Shown here: one piece after another, positions 1-8,157 of the stretch | Layout: every line of letters begins with the position of its first letter | Numbering within the stretch: position 1 is the first letter of the stretch | Assembly: GCF_003050925.1 (NCBI RefSeq) | Contig: NZ_QAOV01000002.1 | Coordinates: 248,001-312,000 of the forward strand | Direction of reading: 5' to 3' | DNA: 64,000 nucleotides | Source: Pseudomonas sp. GV085 | Lineage (GTDB): Bacteria > Pseudomonadota > Gammaproteobacteria > Pseudomonadales > Pseudomonadaceae | Translations under genes and position numbers: made by a program | The notes under the pieces: generated by a model | Told to the model about the DNA's origin: nothing | What the model saw: the letters and a program-made list of their open reading frames with translations, nothing else | Databases searched by the model: none

Positions 1-166
1 AACTGCTATCGACAGTTACAGCCAATCCACCTTGCGAGCGGAGCTGCCCCGTAGCAGTAGCGAAAAACCTGACGTCAATTCCATAATACGGGGACGCAGT
101 TCCAGCAATGAAAGCATATTCCCAGTCCGCAAAACCGGGTGTCAGTATCAAACCCACGCGTGCCAT
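1..166 (-). CDS. DJ-1/PfpI family protein, N-terminal part (runs off window)
   Basis: This is the first 55 codons of a minus-strand gene whose remainder lies left of the window. The start ATG at 166-164 is preceded by GGAGG with about 9 nt spacing. The translation begins MARVGLILTPGFADWEYAFI and continues into a GIDVRFFAT stretch. The order beta strand, GFADWE turn with its conserved Glu, helix, then a second strand is the N-terminal signature of the DJ-1/PfpI class I glutamine-amidotransferase-like fold. Members include deglycase-like, chaperone and amidase-like proteins. The nucleophilic Cys would lie beyond the edge, so the exact function cannot be judged. Confidence 0.75.
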   Translation of the reverse strand, partial: MARVGLILTPGFADWEYAFIAGTASPYYGIDVRFFATATGQLRSQGGLAVTVDSS

Positions 167-252
167 CAGTCAGTATCCTCCATGAATGCCAATAACAGAT
201 GGCGACAACATATGGCGACAGCAAACAGACATCAAGGGCTGCTTTGGTTCCA

Positions 253-409
253 GACTGTGTAAAAACGCAGACCCTATTTTGAAGTCTGCGTCGCTATGTA
301 AAATCTGCCAATGATTGGTGACTCAGCGGAGCTGAAATTTGCATAGGAACGAGGTTTTCGTTCTGGTTCTGACTGTCAAACCTGCTCTAAACCGTTTTTA
401 CACAGCCTC
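253..409. repeat. Inverted-repeat element (IS-end or MITE-like remnant)
   Basis: GACTGTGTAAAAACG at 253-267 is matched in inverse orientation by CGTTTTTACACAGCCTC at 393-409, giving a roughly 157-bp non-coding unit just upstream of the DJ-1 gene. Inside, a second short inverted pair (CGCAGAC / GTCTGCG, about 266-290) could form a hairpin. Ends of the form CTGTGTAAAAACG occur at termini of some IS elements; that family link is from memory and no transposase is present. The rest of 167-500 shows no coding signal. Confidence 0.5.
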
Positions 410-500
410 GGCCATAAGCATTCAGCGACTTCAATAATGCGCGGGCTCCCGGTTTTTTTAAGACCATGAGCCTGGTACATAAAATTAGTCAGGTCATCGT

Positions 501-1718
501 CTAATGCTCTTTGGCTTTCTTGATACGCAACACGATCAACGCAAGAATGCCGATCGCAAGCGGCGTCATTGCCAGCATGGCGTCTCGTGGGGCTACCGCA
601 ACGCCGAGCAGATTTAGGCCTGAGTAACCAAGTTTGAGCAAATTAAGCAGGTAGTAGGTAATAGCAATAATCGACAGGCCTTCCACTGCGCGCTGGATCT
701 TGATCTGAGCATCGGCTCGAGCATTCAGGCTTTTCAGGATTTCCGAGTTCTGTTCCTCCATTTCTACCTGGACTCGTGCTTGTAACAGATCGCCCAGGTT
801 AGCGACACTTTCGGCCAAGTGTTCCAGTCGCTGTTCGGTGGCTGTGCAGTACCTGACGGTGGGCTTGAAGCGACGCTCGATAAACACGCCCAGGCGTTGG
901 CAATCACCTACGTGACTTTCTCGCAGTTCACCCAAACGCTCGAATACCAGTTGCGCATAGGCTTGCGTGGCACTGAAGCGGTGACGGGTTTTTGCGGCGC
1001 TGCTCACCACTTGGGCAGAAAGGTTAGAGATATCCGCAAGCAGGGCTTTCGCATTACTGCCGTCGGGGTCGGCATTTCGTTCGGAAAGGGTGACCAAGGT
1101 CTTGTCAAAAACATCGAGCTGCGCGCTCAAGTCTTTGGCCATGGTCAAGGATAACGAGGCCATCATCCGATAGGTTTCGATTTCCAGAAGGCGGCGAATC
1201 ATTCGGCCTTGGCGGTAGGCATTCAGGCGCCGATTGACGAACAATATGTGGTTGTTGCCACCCTCACTTATACGAAAATCGCTCCAGACCATGGCATCGC
1301 CACCACCCACGCACGAACCGCTCGGATCCCTGAAGCCGTATCGGGACAGATCCAGGTCGGCTTCACCACGCACTACAATCTGCACCGAGTTGATCAGGGC
1401 CGGTAAATGCACTTCGACCTTTGACGCCAGGATCTCGGGCAGCGTTGTCCAGGACAAGTCATCACAGGATGAAGTGACCACCAGTGTCAGGGTGAAAAAC
1501 TCGGTATGGCGCTCCCATTTCAGTGCATGGCCATCGAGTTGAGTAATGCCTTGGGCGGCATTCAGGTCGAGGGAGCCAGGGCAGCATTGTTCAAGGAATA
1601 CATTGCACTCCTGATCGCTGCCGAGGAAGGCCAAATGAAACACATGGGCCGGCTCATCGAAGTACAGTGACGGGCGCGCGTGTAGTTCATTGTGCAGGCT
1701 TAGTCGTAACGGGTGCAT
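501..1718 (-). CDS. DUF3422 family membrane protein
   Basis: This 405-residue protein starts MHPLRLSLHNELHARP, the opening typical of DUF3422 proteins, whose function is unknown. The first 330 residues are soluble, with a helical, partly coiled-coil middle (about 180-340). The C-terminus has two hydrophobic helices (about 345-365 and 380-398) followed by the basic tail RIKKAKEH, so the bulk probably faces the cytoplasm and is anchored at the end. Length fits the family. It reads in the same direction as the hydantoinase cluster, but a 316-bp gap separates them, so co-transcription is not implied. Confidence 0.8.
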   Translation of the reverse strand: MHPLRLSLHNELHARPSLYFDEPAHVFHLAFLGSDQECNVFLEQCCPGSLDLNAAQGITQLDGHALKWERHTEFFTLTLVVTSSCDDLSWTTLPEILASKVEVHLPALINSVQIVVRGEADLDLSRYGFRDPSGSCVGGGDAMVWSDFRISEGGNNHILFVNRRLNAYRQGRMIRRLLEIETYRMMASLSLTMAKDLSAQLDVFDKTLVTLSERNADPDGSNAKALLADISNLSAQVVSSAAKTRHRFSATQAYAQLVFERLGELRESHVGDCQRLGVFIERRFKPTVRYCTATEQRLEHLAESVANLGDLLQARVQVEMEEQNSEILKSLNARADAQIKIQRAVEGLSIIAITYYLLNLLKLGYSGLNLLGVAVAPRDAMLAMTPLAIGILALIVLRIKKAKEH

Positions 1719-2034
1719 TTTGTATGGCCATGTTGGAGTTGTTATTGCCGCTTGCGATTAATGCCCTCCCGAGCCAGGTGCCAAGTCTTTCGGGGCATTA
1801 TCGATTGCTGTTGTTGGTGGGACAGTTTGACGAACTGACGAGTCACCGCGAGGTGACAAACGTTGGGGAGGTACGGTGTAACCTGTCCGTAGGTGAACCC
1901 GTCTCAAGTCGAAAGAGCGAGACGCGAATGAGTGATCAGGTTTCCTTCGGCAGTAGCGAAGCCCTGCCGTCCCTGGCAGGCACCTCTCACACGAATTCCG
2001 TTGCCGGTTCTGTTACCAACAAGCTCCAGTTCAG
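1719..2034. other. Intergenic, nothing recognised
   Basis: These 316 bp between hyuB and the DUF3422 gene hold short open frames without ribosome-binding sites or family resemblance. GCGAGGTGAC-type short repeats are present but I see no strong terminator. Confidence 0.5.
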
Positions 2035-3717
2035 CTATGCCAAGGACATCTGGTCGGGATAGTAGCGCCGGGCCTGTTCGACTGAGATGTATTCGTTTTT
2101 TATATCATCCTGGATAGCTTCCAGGGTCCGCGCTTTTGTCGGCCCCCAACCACCTCCGTTGGCAGTGACCAGACGCAGCAAATCGCCTTTTTCAAGCGCC
2201 ACACGATTGGCTCGACTGAAGCACTCGGTTGGCCCCTGTGCGCGAATGACTTCGGCGTAGTTGCACGAGCCGTCATGACCTGCGTCAATTCCCCACGGAG
2301 GGGTGATGCCGCGACCGAAGAATGTCGACACCCAAGCCTTGGGCGACAGGATCCGATAATCGAGCATTACCCCTCTTCCGCCAGAGTGACGCCCCGCGCC
2401 ACCCTCTTCATGATGAAAACCATAGCGCTCGACTAATACTTCATAACAACGTTCGGTCAACTCGACCGGAATATTGCTGGTTTCACCATTGCCCACACAG
2501 AACTGACCGTTCTCTCCGTCCTTGTCATGCCCGGCGCCCCAACCGCCGACCAACGGCTGAACCATAAGGTACTCATCGTTGGTAATGGAGTTGCGCCCGT
2601 TCAATACCATTGAGCACACGGAGCCGAGCTGCCCTGCGATCAAGCGATCCGGCAGCACTTGAGCCAATGCGCGACGTATCACATCGGCCGCCGCTACCAT
2701 TGACTCGAAGTAAGCAGACACCGGCGCTGGACGCTGAGCCGTGCAGATGGTGCCAGGCGGACAGATCACTTCGATTGGACGGAAACACCCGGCATTGGCC
2801 GCAATACCAGGTCGCACAACTCCCATGAACACTTCGCGTACCGCTGACTGCAGACCGCACAAGGTATTGTTGATCGGCCCTTGCGCTTGCAGGCTTGACC
2901 CAGTGAAATCGGCCACGAAGCGACCTTCGCCGATCTCGACTTTGACTTTCACCGTGAACGGCCCGTTGCCCAGGCCGTCTTCGTCGATGACGTCCTCGGC
3001 ATAAAAAACGCCCCTAGGCAGGCTTGCAAACGCCGCCAGCGTCATCGCCTCGCCGTGCTCCAGCAACCGCTCGATGGCATCAAGGGTGGTTTCCTCGCCG
3101 TACTTGGCCACGATCGACAACAGCCGCCGCTCCCCCACACGCAACGCAGCTGCGCAGGCGTGCAAGTCCCCCAGCGTCATGTCTGGCAGACGGACGTTGG
3201 CGGCAATCATGTCCACCACAGCCTGATTAATACGCCCACGGTCATAGATGCGTACGGTAGGAAACTGCAAGCCTTCCTGGTAGATCTCTGAGGCATCGGA
3301 ACTGAAGCTGCCAGGATCCTTGCCACCCACCTCCGTCCAGTGAGCCTTGTTGGCCGTCCAGGCGATCAGGCGCTCCTTATGGAAAACCGGCATGATCATC
3401 GAGACATCCGAAAGATGCGTGCCACCTCCGCCGTAAGGGTCGTTGGTGATGAACATGTCGCCGGGCAAAATATCGGTCAGCGGGAATTTCTCCATCACGC
3501 TGCGTACGGCGCCATCGAGCGTGCCGATAAAGCCAGGAATGCCATTGCCCTGGGAAATCAACTGTCCTGTCGCATCCGTAAGACCAATGCCGTAGTCCAG
3601 TGCCTCATAGATGATCGGGCTCATGCTGGTGCGCTTGAGGGCAATGAACATTTCTTCGCCAATGGCAACCAGGGCGTTCTTGATGATTTCGCGGGTAAAT
3701 GGATTGGCGTTGCTCAT
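2035..3717 (-). CDS. hyuB: Hydantoinase B/oxoprolinase family subunit (HyuB)
   Basis: This 560-residue protein is the beta subunit of the ATP-dependent hydantoinase/5-oxoprolinase family. It works with HyuA to hydrolyse a cyclic amide at the cost of ATP. Family hallmarks visible are ALKRTSMSPIIYEALDYG near the N-terminus, GDMFITNDPYGGGGTHLSD (about 85-105) and NGGGWGP near the C-terminus. Length is normal for HyuB. Its ATG overlaps the hyuA stop as ATGA, so the two are translationally coupled. The family also contains N-methylhydantoinase, acetone and acetophenone carboxylases and 5-oxoprolinase, so the substrate is open. The neighbouring NCS1 permease favours a hydantoin-, imide- or purine-ring-derived substrate (inference). 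Confidence 0.9.
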   Translation of the reverse strand: MSNANPFTREIIKNALVAIGEEMFIALKRTSMSPIIYEALDYGIGLTDATGQLISQGNGIPGFIGTLDGAVRSVMEKFPLTDILPGDMFITNDPYGGGGTHLSDVSMIMPVFHKERLIAWTANKAHWTEVGGKDPGSFSSDASEIYQEGLQFPTVRIYDRGRINQAVVDMIAANVRLPDMTLGDLHACAAALRVGERRLLSIVAKYGEETTLDAIERLLEHGEAMTLAAFASLPRGVFYAEDVIDEDGLGNGPFTVKVKVEIGEGRFVADFTGSSLQAQGPINNTLCGLQSAVREVFMGVVRPGIAANAGCFRPIEVICPPGTICTAQRPAPVSAYFESMVAAADVIRRALAQVLPDRLIAGQLGSVCSMVLNGRNSITNDEYLMVQPLVGGWGAGHDKDGENGQFCVGNGETSNIPVELTERCYEVLVERYGFHHEEGGAGRHSGGRGVMLDYRILSPKAWVSTFFGRGITPPWGIDAGHDGSCNYAEVIRAQGPTECFSRANRVALEKGDLLRLVTANGGGWGPTKARTLEAIQDDIKNEYISVEQARRYYPDQMSLA

Positions 3718-5765
3718 GCCGAAACCTCCTGCACGTTGATATGGATGTGAAGGCCACCGTACGGGTCGACTTCAAGCCGATCGGCCGGGCGTACGACTGT
3801 CGTGGTGGTGGCCTCTTCGATAATCGCCGGGCCATCGATCCGCATACCGCTGAGCAGTGCCGAGCGTTGGTACAGGGGCGTCTTGACAGATTGTTCAGGC
3901 TCGAATTCGACCCAGCGCCGCCCACTCAACGCAACTTCTGCTGTGGTCGACGTACTCACACCAATGGGCGCCATGGGCGATTTGGGAACGTCGCCAAATG
4001 CCACCAAATGGAGGTTGACGACCTCGATCGGCAAATCCAGCCGGAAGGTGTAGGCCTGTTCATGCTGCGCGTGAAAGCGCTCGAGTATTGACGGCAGCTG
4101 CAGCTCATCAAGGGCGACTTTTACGGTGTGTTCCTGGCCGGTATAACGCGCATCGATATGCCATTCGAAACGGAGTTTTTCGAGCGACATACCATCGTCG
4201 GCAAATTGTGCTTGGGCAGTGGCCTGAAGACTGGCAAAAGCCCTGGTCAGGCCAGGCAAACCTTCGCCATCGAGCAGTTGCAGGTGAGTCTGTATGTAAT
4301 CGCGGCGGGAATCGAGCATCAACATGCCCCATGCCGAAAAGACACCGGCGAACGGCGGAATGATGACTTTCGGAATCCCGAGTTCCGCAGCCAGGGCAGT
4401 GGCATGCAATGCCCCGCCTCCGCCGAAGGCCATGAGCGCGAAGTCACGAGGGTCATGGCCACGGTTGACCGAAATCAACTTGAGCGCGTTGACCATGTTG
4501 GCGTTGGCGATTTGCAATACGCCATGGGCCAGCAGCTTGGCCGACACGCCAATCTGGTCTCCCAGTTTCGCGAAAGCTCTTTGCACCCCTTCGACATCCG
4601 GTTTGATTTCTCCGCCGGCGAAGTCATCCGGATTGATCCGGCCCGTATACAGATTGGCATCTGTGGTCGTCGGTGCCATGCCGCCTCGACCATAGGCGAC
4701 CGGCCCTGGCGTGGAGCCTGCGCTTTGCGGGCCTACACGCAGGCTGCCCGCCGCATCGATCCAGGCCAGGCTGCCGCCGCCATTGCCGATTTCAACGATG
4801 TCCACAACAGGTGTCATGATCGGATAACCGGCACTGATCGCCGTTTTCTCGATCACGTAATCGTTGCTGATGTCCACCTTGCCGTCATGGATCAAGGAAC
4901 ACTTGGCCGTTGTGCCGCCGATATCCAACGCCAGCAACTGGTTTTCCCCAATCAACTCTCCGTAGGCCTGCGCCCCGAGAATGCCGCCGACCGGCCCGGA
5001 CTCCACCAGGCTGATCGGATCCTGCTTGGCCGCATTGACCGGGGAAATGCCACCGTTGGACTTCATGATGAAAGGTTCCGAATGCAACCCTTTATCTGTC
5101 AGGTGCCTGGACAGATTATCCAGATAGTCTCGCGTAGCCGGCATCACATAAGCCGACAACACCGTGGTATTGGTGCGTTCATATTCACGCAGTGCGCGGC
5201 TGACCTGATGCGAAGCGATGACCGCCACTTGCGGCCACAGATCGCTCACGGCAGCCATCAATTGCTGTTCATGCACGGGGTTGCAATAGGCATGCAACAG
5301 GCAGATCGCAATGGCTTCGACGCCCTCTGCGCGCAAAGTGTCGAGTAGGGCTGGCAGGGCTTCAAGGTTCAGGGGGGTCACCACTTCACCGCGATAATTC
5401 AAGCGCTCACAGATTTCCAGACGCAGATGACGCGGCACGAAAGGCGTCGGCTTGCGGTAGTAGGTATTGAAAATATCCGGCGTATTGCCCCTCGCAATCT
5501 CCAGCACATCGCGAAATCCACGGGTGGTCAGCAAGGCGGTTTTGACACCTTTGCGCTCGGTCAAGGTGTTGATCACCACGGTCGAGCCATGGGCAAAAAA
5601 CTCGATGTCGGCATAACTGACGCCACTTTTGGCGACCGCATTGAGCAGTCCCTGTTCAAAGTTCGGCGGCGTGGTGTCGACCTTGACCGCGTTGATCACG
5701 CCGTTTTCCAGGTAAACCAGGTCAGTAAAAGTGCCACCGATATCGGTAGCCACACGGATTGTCAT
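3714..5765 (-). CDS. hyuA: Hydantoinase A/oxoprolinase family subunit (HyuA)
   Basis: This 683-residue protein is the ATP-binding alpha subunit of the hydantoinase/oxoprolinase family, with an actin-like ATPase fold. Visible marks are ATDIGGTFTDLVY at the N-terminus, ALDIGGTTAKCSLI near residue 280, the SGPVGG loop and LMAFGGGGALHA around 430. I chose the ATG at 5765 because GGAGG lies about 4 nt upstream; an in-frame ATG 20 codons earlier adds an unlikely leader that would overlap the porin gene. It would phosphorylate and activate the ring amide so that HyuB can open it. It sits 56 bp downstream of the porin gene and overlaps hyuB by 4 bp. Confidence 0.9.
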   Translation of the reverse strand: MTIRVATDIGGTFTDLVYLENGVINAVKVDTTPPNFEQGLLNAVAKSGVSYADIEFFAHGSTVVINTLTERKGVKTALLTTRGFRDVLEIARGNTPDIFNTYYRKPTPFVPRHLRLEICERLNYRGEVVTPLNLEALPALLDTLRAEGVEAIAICLLHAYCNPVHEQQLMAAVSDLWPQVAVIASHQVSRALREYERTNTTVLSAYVMPATRDYLDNLSRHLTDKGLHSEPFIMKSNGGISPVNAAKQDPISLVESGPVGGILGAQAYGELIGENQLLALDIGGTTAKCSLIHDGKVDISNDYVIEKTAISAGYPIMTPVVDIVEIGNGGGSLAWIDAAGSLRVGPQSAGSTPGPVAYGRGGMAPTTTDANLYTGRINPDDFAGGEIKPDVEGVQRAFAKLGDQIGVSAKLLAHGVLQIANANMVNALKLISVNRGHDPRDFALMAFGGGGALHATALAAELGIPKVIIPPFAGVFSAWGMLMLDSRRDYIQTHLQLLDGEGLPGLTRAFASLQATAQAQFADDGMSLEKLRFEWHIDARYTGQEHTVKVALDELQLPSILERFHAQHEQAYTFRLDLPIEVVNLHLVAFGDVPKSPMAPIGVSTSTTAEVALSGRRWVEFEPEQSVKTPLYQRSALLSGMRIDGPAIIEEATTTTVVRPADRLEVDPYGGLHIHINVQEVSA

Positions 5766-5788
5766 AATTCCTCCGGCAGTCACGCTAA

Positions 5789-5822
5789 AGCCGGCCAGCC
5801 GCAGGGCCGCCGGCTGTTTTTT
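5789..5822. terminator. Hairpin between porin and hyuA genes
   Basis: AGCCGGC (5789-5795) pairs with GCCGGCT (5809-5815), with a run of T following on the plus strand. On the transcribed minus strand the hairpin comes right after the porin stop and is followed only by TTTA. It may partly attenuate read-through into hyuA or protect the upstream mRNA. Confidence 0.4.
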
Positions 5823-6535
5823 CAAAAAGTGTGGGAAACGGTAAAGATCAGGCGTCCGTCGTTACGCAGGTACTCGCCACTGTTGTGGTAACGACCGGAC
5901 AGGTCGGTGTCGACCCAGCTCAGTTTTGTATTGACTGGGCCGAAGCTGCGTTTGAGTGCAACTTCCCAGTTCGAGTATTCATGGGCACCCGTCAGATCCG
6001 TCTGGCGAAAGTACTCACCAAAGGAGTGCCCGGCCAGGAACGTCAGATCGACTTGCAAAGGCAGATTGAAGGTGTAGTCGGCCGCCACATACTGTGACGA
6101 CTGGGACGTACTGATCATGTCATTGGAGTAGTAGAAATAGGTATTGAAATTGCCATAACCGAGACTGAATCCAATCTCTGGGTAGTTGATGTTGTAGTTG
6201 GTTGAAGGGAACGTGTAGTAATAACCGATCACGCCATATCGCAATCCGTTTTCCAGTTGGCCATTATAGCCACCGTAAAAGTCGATCTCGATGTTCGCGC
6301 CATCGTCATAGGCGTTGCCACTTTCGTAGCTGTCGGTATTTGTCGCCCAGGCGCCGACAAATAACCCGCTCTCGCCGGCCCAGTCCAGGCTCATGCTCAA
6401 TGCCGGATCGTTGCCGGAGTAACCGATACCACGAACCTGGTATTCGGAGGTCAAGGCCAATGTACTGGACACCTGCGCATGGGCTACGCAACTGAACCCG
6501 AGTGCCGCTATCACGATGAGTCGGATGATATTCAT
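5822..6535 (-). CDS. TorF family putative outer-membrane porin
   Basis: This 237-residue protein has a Sec signal peptide (MNIIRLIVIAALGFSCVAHA, cut after AHA) and then alternating beta strands rich in aromatic residues: STLALTSEYQVRGIGYSGND, LRYGVIGYYYTFP, FNTYFYYSND, ending in a Phe (TVSHTF) as outer-membrane barrels do. The start TSEYQVRGIGYS is the usual opening of the TorF/TIGR02001 putative porin family. I chose ATG 6535, preceded by GGAG, over an upstream in-frame ATG because only this start gives a signal peptide. Placed between a permease and a ring-opening hydrolase, it probably admits the substrate across the outer membrane (inference). Confidence 0.85.
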   Translation of the reverse strand: MNIIRLIVIAALGFSCVAHAQVSSTLALTSEYQVRGIGYSGNDPALSMSLDWAGESGLFVGAWATNTDSYESGNAYDDGANIEIDFYGGYNGQLENGLRYGVIGYYYTFPSTNYNINYPEIGFSLGYGNFNTYFYYSNDMISTSQSSQYVAADYTFNLPLQVDLTFLAGHSFGEYFRQTDLTGAHEYSNWEVALKRSFGPVNTKLSWVDTDLSGRYHNSGEYLRNDGRLIFTVSHTF

Positions 6536-6707
6536 TGAAACTGCTCCTGAACTTCTAAAATTTTTTATGAGCGTTGCGATTGGCAGAAAAAAAGACGAGC
6601 CAGCCCGTCGAACACACGCTTGTAGTGTTCGCTTGACTAAAAACAGGCATGGCTTCGCCCTCCGGGTAAAACCCCGGGTCAACGCATTGGGTGGGGAGTT
6701 ATCAGTT

Positions 6708-7997
6708 TTACGAGTGCGACGGCACTACCGTAGAAACAGGGGTCAATCGGTGGAGCACCAGGTACGCGACGAGGGCGACCAGTAGTGAGTCCAATGTGGG
6801 TTGCGAAGTCAGCGTCCAGCCTTCAAATGACGTCATCCAGGCGACTGCGCTGGCCAGCGCCCAACTGATCAGTGCCGGCCAGCCAAATGCGCAGGACTGC
6901 TTCAGCGCGTCGATGTCATAGCGTTGTTGACGCACCACAAAGAAGTCCGCGACATAGATGCTCGCCAATGGCGGGATCACGATGCTCAAGGCCATGACGA
7001 AATCCAGGAAATGCGTCATGAACCCACCCACTGCCAGACCGGTCGCCAGCACACTGCCTCCCACAGTCAGCTTCCAGCTCGCTGTACGGCTGACGGTCGC
7101 CAGCGTGAGTGTTGCCGAATACAGATTCGCGGTGTTGGTGATCCAGGTGGAGAACACCAATACAGCCAAGGCCGCAAGCAATACACCCAGACTTGCCATG
7201 ACCAGCATGATTTCGGTCTGGCCGGTGATGATCGACAACACACCACCAACGATAAGCACAAACGGAAAGCCCAGAGCCATTCCAAGAATAGCGATCAAAG
7301 CATCTTTTTCGGTGCGTGCATAACGGGTGAAATCGGGCATCAATACCGGTGTCAAAATCACCATCCCGATGGTGCTAGCGATGGCCAGTGCCAGGCTGTC
7401 ACCCGAGCCTGTGAACCCGCCCAGTTGGCCAGGCGCTGCACGCTGGAAGCCCAGATACAATGCAAACAGCATGAACAGCGCCATAAGCGGCACCGAGTAA
7501 ATCGACAGCCGATCCAGGCCGCGCAGCCCGTAAACAGCCATCAATGTCATTAGGATGCTGCCCCACACACAGTGCACCCACGCCGGCGTGACAATACCCC
7601 AGGAACTCTGCAAGGCACTGGCCACTGTGCTGCCGAAGATATCCGCCGTGGCGGCATAGAACCCCAACAAGGTCACCGCCATGGTCAGGTTGATCAGCTT
7701 GGCGCCATGCCGCCCAAAGGAAAACTGCAGAACCATGTAGGTACTCAGCCGTGTCCGAACACCAACCATCGCGGTCAATGCACACAGCAAACCGAGCACA
7801 GCACATACCCCGACGAAAATCAGCGAGGCCGTCGAAAATCCTACTTTTTGAGTAACGTCTGCACCCAGCCAGAACACCGGCAAGGTCATCCCTATCCCAA
7901 AGGTAATCAGCGCCAGCCCTGTTCCGGAAACTGTTTCGGACTGGGGCACGGGTCTGCGATCGTACCCGTCGGGAATCACGTTTTCTGTACTGTTCAT
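6708..7997 (-). CDS. NCS1 family nucleobase/hydantoin:cation symporter
   Basis: This 429-residue protein has about 12 hydrophobic segments. The N-terminal stretch (SGTGLALITFGIGMTLPVFW, then GRHGAKLINL and GFYAATADIFG) resembles the CodB cytosine permease branch of nucleobase:cation symporter-1. NCS1 carriers move cytosine, purines, allantoin or hydantoins inward with Na+ or H+ (Mhp1 carries hydantoins). Lying between the peptidase and the porin and 170 bp upstream of the porin, it is the likely inner-membrane importer of the HyuAB substrate. The gene context suggests a hydantoin-like ring, but sequence alone does not fix the substrate. Confidence 0.87.
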   Translation of the reverse strand: MNSTENVIPDGYDRRPVPQSETVSGTGLALITFGIGMTLPVFWLGADVTQKVGFSTASLIFVGVCAVLGLLCALTAMVGVRTRLSTYMVLQFSFGRHGAKLINLTMAVTLLGFYAATADIFGSTVASALQSSWGIVTPAWVHCVWGSILMTLMAVYGLRGLDRLSIYSVPLMALFMLFALYLGFQRAAPGQLGGFTGSGDSLALAIASTIGMVILTPVLMPDFTRYARTEKDALIAILGMALGFPFVLIVGGVLSIITGQTEIMLVMASLGVLLAALAVLVFSTWITNTANLYSATLTLATVSRTASWKLTVGGSVLATGLAVGGFMTHFLDFVMALSIVIPPLASIYVADFFVVRQQRYDIDALKQSCAFGWPALISWALASAVAWMTSFEGWTLTSQPTLDSLLVALVAYLVLHRLTPVSTVVPSHS

Positions 7998-8157
7998 GCT
8001 CGCCTCTATACTGGCAACGCCTGCTCTCCCACTATGAAACAGGAGGCAAGCCGGCTATTGGAATTGTTTTGAGGCGCTCGCGAACGCAGGAAACATGTTG
8101 CCAGCCCTACTGAAATCTAACTGCGCTTTTGCAGGGGCCAGGAAAAACAATCAACGG

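Noticed and set aside
32..262. Small plus-strand frame at the left edge
   Set aside because: It runs antisense through the DJ-1/PfpI N-terminal coding sequence and into the inverted-repeat element.
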